Assembly (NCBI RefSeq): GCF_003664255.1
Contig: NZ_RCCV01000004.1
Span: 496,001-560,000 of the forward strand
Reading direction: 5' to 3'
Origin: Micromonospora sp. M71_S20
GTDB taxonomy: Bacteria; Actinomycetota; Actinomycetes; Mycobacteriales; Micromonosporaceae
Length of the DNA stretch: 64,000 nt
In this document: positions 60,708-64,000 of the stretch, in pieces
How the letters are laid out: each line of letters opens with the position of its first letter
How positions within the stretch are numbered: the stretch's first letter is position 1
The notes under the pieces: generated by a model
Seen by the model: the letters and a program-made list of their open reading frames with translations, nothing else
Told to the model about the DNA's origin: nothing
Database searches by the model: none
Program-made: the position numbers and the translations under genes

Positions 60708-61928
60708 ATGCAGGACGTAGTCATCGTCGCCGCGGCGCGCTCGCCGATCGGCCGGGCCTTCAAGGGGTCGTTGGCCTCGATGCGGGCCGACGACCTGGCC
60801 ACCCAGATGGTCCGGGCGGCCCTGGCCCAGGTGCCGTCGCTCGACCCGACCCGGATCGACGACCTCATGCTCGGCTGCGCGCAGCCGGCCGGCGAGCAGG
60901 GCTGGGGCCTCGGGCGCGTCGTCGCTGTCGAGCTCGGGCTCGACCGGCTCCCCGGGACCACGGTGCAGCGCTACTGCGCCTCGAGCCTGCAGACGACCCG
61001 GATGGCGCTGCACGCGATCCGTGCCGGCGAGGCGGACGTGCTCGTCTCCGCCGGGGTCGAGGTCGTCTCGCGCTTCGCCGCCGGCAAGTCCGACGGCATG
61101 CCGGACACGAAGAACCCGATCTTCGCCCCGGCGGGGGAGCGCACCGCCGCCCGCGCCCAGGGTGGCGCCGGCCCGTGGACCGACCCGCGCGACGCGGGTG
61201 AGCTGCCCGACGTCTACATCGCGATGGGCGAGACCGCCGAGAACGTCGCGAGCCACCGTGGTGTGAGCCGCGCCGAGCAGGACGAGTGGGCCGCCACGAG
61301 CCAGCAGCGGGCCCAGGCCGCGATCGAGTCGGGCTTCTTCGCCACCGACATCACGCCGGTGACCCTCGCCGACGGCACCGTCGTAGCCACCGACGACGGC
61401 CCCCGCGCCGGGGTGACCGTCGAGTCGCTCTCCGGCCTCAAGCCGGTCTTCCGGCCCGACGGCACGGTGACCGCGGGCAACTGCTGCCCGCTCAACGACG
61501 GCGCGGCCGCCCTCGTCGTCATGTCCGCCCGCAAGGCCGCCGAACTCGGCATCACGCCGTTGGCCCGGATCCTGTCCACGGGCGTCTCGGCGATCTCGCC
61601 GGAGATCATGGGTCTCGGCCCGGTTGAGGCCTCGAAGCGGGCCCTCGCGCTGGCCGGGCTCTCGATGACCGACATCGATCTCGTCGAGCTGAACGAGGCG
61701 TTCGCCGCGCAGGTCGTCCCCTCGATCTGGGACCTCAAGGTCGCTCCCGAGCGGGTCAACGTCCACGGCGGCGCGATCGCCCTGGGCCACCCGTTCGGCC
61801 AGACCGGAGCGCGGATGACGACGACGCTCATCAACGGGCTGCGGGCCCGCGACGGCCAGCTCGGTCTCGAGACGATGTGCACGGCCGGTGGCCAGGGCAT
61901 GGCGATGGTCGTCGAACGGCTCTCCTAG
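60708..61928 (+). CDS. Acetyl-CoA C-acetyltransferase (FadA3-like thiolase)
   Basis: A 406-residue thiolase: VIVAAARSPIGRAFKGSLASMRADDLATQMV, nucleophile Cys in VQRYCASSLQTTRM (residue about 90), YIAMGETAENVA, VTAGNCCPLNDGAAALVVMS, VHGGAIALGHPFGQTGARM (His), CTAGGQGMAMVVERLS (second Cys). It resembles mycobacterial FadA3 (Rv1074c type), a general beta-oxidation enzyme. CGGAGG precedes the ATG. It follows fadD3 after 154 bp; it could share its transcript. Confidence 0.9.
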   Translation: MQDVVIVAAARSPIGRAFKGSLASMRADDLATQMVRAALAQVPSLDPTRIDDLMLGCAQPAGEQGWGLGRVVAVELGLDRLPGTTVQRYCASSLQTTRMALHAIRAGEADVLVSAGVEVVSRFAAGKSDGMPDTKNPIFAPAGERTAARAQGGAGPWTDPRDAGELPDVYIAMGETAENVASHRGVSRAEQDEWAATSQQRAQAAIESGFFATDITPVTLADGTVVATDDGPRAGVTVESLSGLKPVFRPDGTVTAGNCCPLNDGAAALVVMSARKAAELGITPLARILSTGVSAISPEIMGLGPVEASKRALALAGLSMTDIDLVELNEAFAAQVVPSIWDLKVAPERVNVHGGAIALGHPFGQTGARMTTTLINGLRARDGQLGLETMCTAGGQGMAMVVERLS

Positions 61929-62460
61929 AGCCCCGCGCCCACCGGGCACAGGGACCCTGACCAGCGCCCGGTCAATCGTTTGATCGGCAGGCCATCTCCG
62001 GTCGGGTCGATGTCAAGCCGGACCAACGCGAGCCCACTTTCGACCGCCTGCTGCCGGCCTTGCCCCGGACACGGGAGGACCGCCTCGCCGGCAGTTGCCC
62101 GCCGAGCAGAATCCGGCTGCCGGGTCAGGCGGCAGGATGCCCAGGTCGTCGGTCCGCTGGGGGTGACGGGACCAGCGTCCGTGGGGCCGGAACGACGGTG
62201 TCGAGCTGCCCCACGCATGCGATCAACCGGTGCCAAGCCCCTGCCCCGTCCGTAGGGGCAGCTCGACAGCGCGCCTGAACTGGTGTCGGCGTACGGGTTC
62301 CGGTGCAGAGTCGGGTACCGGACGTGCAGAGGTGGGGCGCGATGCATTCGGGACGCTACGACGGCGGCCGACCCGACGACCCACGTCCGCTACTCACGAT
62401 GAGTGATCGGTGGACGTGAGCTGGCACCCGCTGGCGCCCGGATCGCAGCAAATGAGTGCG
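61929..62460. other. Intergenic region, about 530 bp, no gene seen
   Basis: Between the thiolase and the GNAT gene, convergent. Short open frames here lack a coding pattern and recognisable motifs. A degenerate operator-like sequence is at 61971-61988. This region marks the right edge of the catabolic block. Confidence 0.5.
61971..61988 (-). promoter_or_regulatory. Weak operator-like sequence
   Basis: GTCAATCGTTTGATCGGC shares ATCG-x-TTGAT-x-GGC/T with the degenerate site at 20761 (14 of 17 positions in the overlapping part including the following AGG). It lies downstream of the thiolase with no gene directly after it, so function is doubtful. Confidence 0.2.
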
Positions 62461-62877
62461 TCACTCTTCAAGAGATTTGGCGAGAAGGATCTCCAGTGGT
62501 TCGCCCGGTAGCAGGAGGCATCCGCGGTCGACGTAACCCAGGCGGCGGTATAGATGCTGGGCTTCTTCGCTCGCCAGGGTTGATGTCATCACCGAGCCAT
62601 GGCCCGCTGTCCGCTGCTGGTTCTCCCAGTGCTGGATCAGCCGCGTGCCGAGGCCTTTGCCGCGGTGCTGCTCGAGAACGAACAACATGTTCATGAAGGG
62701 GATTTCGTCCCAGAAGAGGCCCCACCTGAGCCATCCCTGGATGGACGTGTCTTCCACGGCAACGGTGACTCGACCGACCTCGATGACCCTGTGGAGCTCC
62801 ATCCGGTCGACGTGAAGATCCGCCTGGACGAGGAACGACACATCCCGATTGTCTGCCACGCGCAAGCCGATCGCCAT
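62461..62877 (-). CDS. GNAT-family N-acetyltransferase
   Basis: A 138-residue GNAT protein. A strand-rich N-terminus (GRVTVAVEDTSIQGWLRWGLFW) precedes the acetyl-CoA pyrophosphate loop LEQHRGKGLGTRLIQHW (Q/R-x-x-G-x-G/A), and the last part SEEAQHLYRRLGYVDRGCLLLPGEP is the usual C-terminal strand and helix. The acceptor is unknown. The ATG at 62877 matches the usual length; the frame is open further upstream but lacks the fold. Monocistronic and unrelated to the regulon. Confidence 0.8.
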   Translation of the reverse strand: MAIGLRVADNRDVSFLVQADLHVDRMELHRVIEVGRVTVAVEDTSIQGWLRWGLFWDEIPFMNMLFVLEQHRGKGLGTRLIQHWENQQRTAGHGSVMTSTLASEEAQHLYRRLGYVDRGCLLLPGEPLEILLAKSLEE

Positions 62878-63175
62878 GGAAGGACGATGACACAGGTCGC
62901 CTGCGACCCGTGTCCGCACGTCGCCAGTTCCGGACATCACCAGGGCTTGGCGAATGTCACCGTGGGTAGTCGTGATTTCTGTGCAACCCGTACGCCGACA
63001 CCCGGCACCGCGCCACCTCGACACCGGCAATGACCCGCATCCCCGTCGACTCTCACCGGCGGCCGGCAGGTGCGCGGTCGTCGATCCTCGGCAGGGGCCC
63101 CGGTGCGAACGCGACCGGGGGTTCCTGCGCCGGGTCGGAGGTGTCGGGGAGCGGGGGTCCGCGGCCGGGCCAGGG

Positions 63176-64000
63176 TCAGTGCCGGCGCAGCGCTGCCGCG
63201 AGGGTCGCAGCCCGGCCGGCGACGGCGGCCGACTGCTCGGCGAACGAGGCCGCGGTGCGGTCGCCACCGCTCATCGCGCCCTGCGCGACCCTGGTGTGCA
63301 CGCCCTCGACGATGCACGCGGTCTTCCACCAGTTGTAGGCGACGAAGTAGTCGATCCGGGCCAGGTCGGTGCCGGTGGCGAGGCAGTACCGGGCGAGCAG
63401 CTCGTCCCGGGTCGAGAAGCCGGGCAGGACCGTGGCCGGGTCGTGCAGCGCACGGGCCGAGTCGTCGGCCTGCGCCCAGTAGACGAGCAGCTGGCCGACG
63501 TCGGCCAAGGGGTCTCCGACCGTGGTCAGCTCCCAGTCGAGCACGCCCTGCACCCGCCACCGGGAGTCGAGCATGCAGTTGTCGAGGCGGAAGTCCCCGT
63601 GCACGATCCCCGAGCGGGACTGCTCGGGAGCCGCGGTCACGAGATGCTCGTACGCGGTCTGCAGATCGGGCAGGTCGCGGATTCTGGTCCGGCGCCAGTT
63701 CTCGTGCCAGCGCCCGAGCTGGCGGGTGACGTAGTCACGGCGACGGGCGAGGCCCCCGAGCCCGATGACCTCCGGCTCGAGCCCGTGCAGGGCCACGAGG
63801 GCGTCGACGATCGTGGGGCCGATGAGCGCGCGGTCGGCCTCGGTGGTGAGCCGCTCGACGTCGGCGGGGCTGCGCAGGATCGTGCCGTCGAGGTGCTCGA
63901 GCACGACGAGAGGGGCGGCGGCCACCTCGCCCGTCTCCTCGACGGCGAGCACTCGTGGCGCCGGGAGGTGGCCATGCAGCCCACGCAGGATCCGCGCCTC
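63176..64000 (-). CDS. APH-family phosphotransferase, 5' end outside window
   Basis: At least 275 residues of an aminoglycoside-phosphotransferase-fold protein of the ACAD10-like group. The frame is open to the window edge (EARILRGLHGHLPAPRVLAVEETG), so the N-terminus is missing. Landmarks are VLEHLDGTIL, the catalytic loop GIVHGDFRLDNCML (HGDxxxxN), VLDWELTTVGDPLADVGQLLVYWA (DFG-like Asp) and the C-terminal YNWWKTACIVEGVHTR. These kinases often sit beside acyl-CoA dehydrogenase genes and phosphorylate 4- or 5-hydroxy fatty acids before dehydrogenation in lactone catabolism, so this may be part of the catabolic theme. Confidence 0.85.
   Translation of the reverse strand, partial: EARILRGLHGHLPAPRVLAVEETGEVAAAPLVVLEHLDGTILRSPADVERLTTEADRALIGPTIVDALVALHGLEPEVIGLGGLARRRDYVTRQLGRWHENWRRTRIRDLPDLQTAYEHLVTAAPEQSRSGIVHGDFRLDNCMLDSRWRVQGVLDWELTTVGDPLADVGQLLVYWAQADDSARALHDPATVLPGFSTRDELLARYCLATGTDLARIDYFVAYNWWKTACIVEGVHTRVAQGAMSGGDRTAASFAEQSAAVAGRAATLAAALRRH

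Noticed and set aside
61929..62460. Short plus-strand frames after the thiolase
   Set aside because: Biased by GC content, no start signal or domain; reported as empty intergenic DNA.

Overview
High-GC actinomycete chromosome, most likely Micromonosporaceae. The evidence is third-position G/C bias throughout, GTG starts, many ATGA/GTGA start-stop overlaps, F420-type (LLM and deazaflavin) oxidoreductases, and a DUF6244 gene, a family I recall mainly from Micromonospora. The assignment is inference. I saw no rRNA, tRNA, CRISPR array, transposase, integrase or phage gene.

Layout. (1) 1-4430: a VOC protein lacking its first half; a minus-strand DUF6244 / BECR-type tRNase toxin / SitI3 immunity cassette; and a repeat protein of LRV/HEAT type. 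(2) 4527-19938: a compact, self-contained biosynthetic locus. A minus-strand operon (KAS III, acyl carrier protein, acyl-CoA dehydrogenase, FkbH-like glyceryl transferase, then an FkbK-like dehydrogenase after 67 bp) is divergent from a plus-strand NRPS operon: C-T, then C-A(Ser)-T-C-A(unknown)-T-TE, then a stand-alone A domain whose code resembles cysteine. The minus operon encodes a complete set for hydroxymalonyl-ACP without the O-methyltransferase, yet there is no PKS; a KAS III takes its place. The thioesterase has a Cys nucleophile. My working model is an N-acylated Cys-Ser-X peptide whose acyl group comes from KAS III plus the ACP, released possibly by ring closure. (3) 20047-20508: a secreted I36-like peptidase inhibitor, separated by a strong terminator.

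(4) 20.8-62 kb: a large catabolic region of about 38 genes in at least ten operons. Six near-identical copies of AACCAAGCGCTTGCTTGA-like sites (plus two weaker ones) sit in front of nearly every operon, resembling KstR2 operators. The content fits breakdown of a methyl-branched steroid or isoprenoid acyl chain: two acyl-CoA ligases, an alpha-methylacyl-CoA racemase, an igr-like set (FadE29/FadE28 dehydrogenases, ChsH2/ChsH1 hydratase, Ltp2 aldolase), a fused ChsH2-ChsH1 protein, FadE30, FadA6 and FadD3 homologues, a second thiolase, several SDRs, two LLM oxidoreductases, SnoaL-like proteins, and a peptide-type ABC importer with two paralogous binding lipoproteins. No Mce transporter, ring-cleavage gene or TetR regulator lies in the window, so the pathway and its repressor must continue elsewhere.

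(5) 62.4-64 kb: a GNAT acetyltransferase and an APH-type phosphotransferase that runs off the right edge. Family names come from recognising motifs and remembered homologues; no database search was run.
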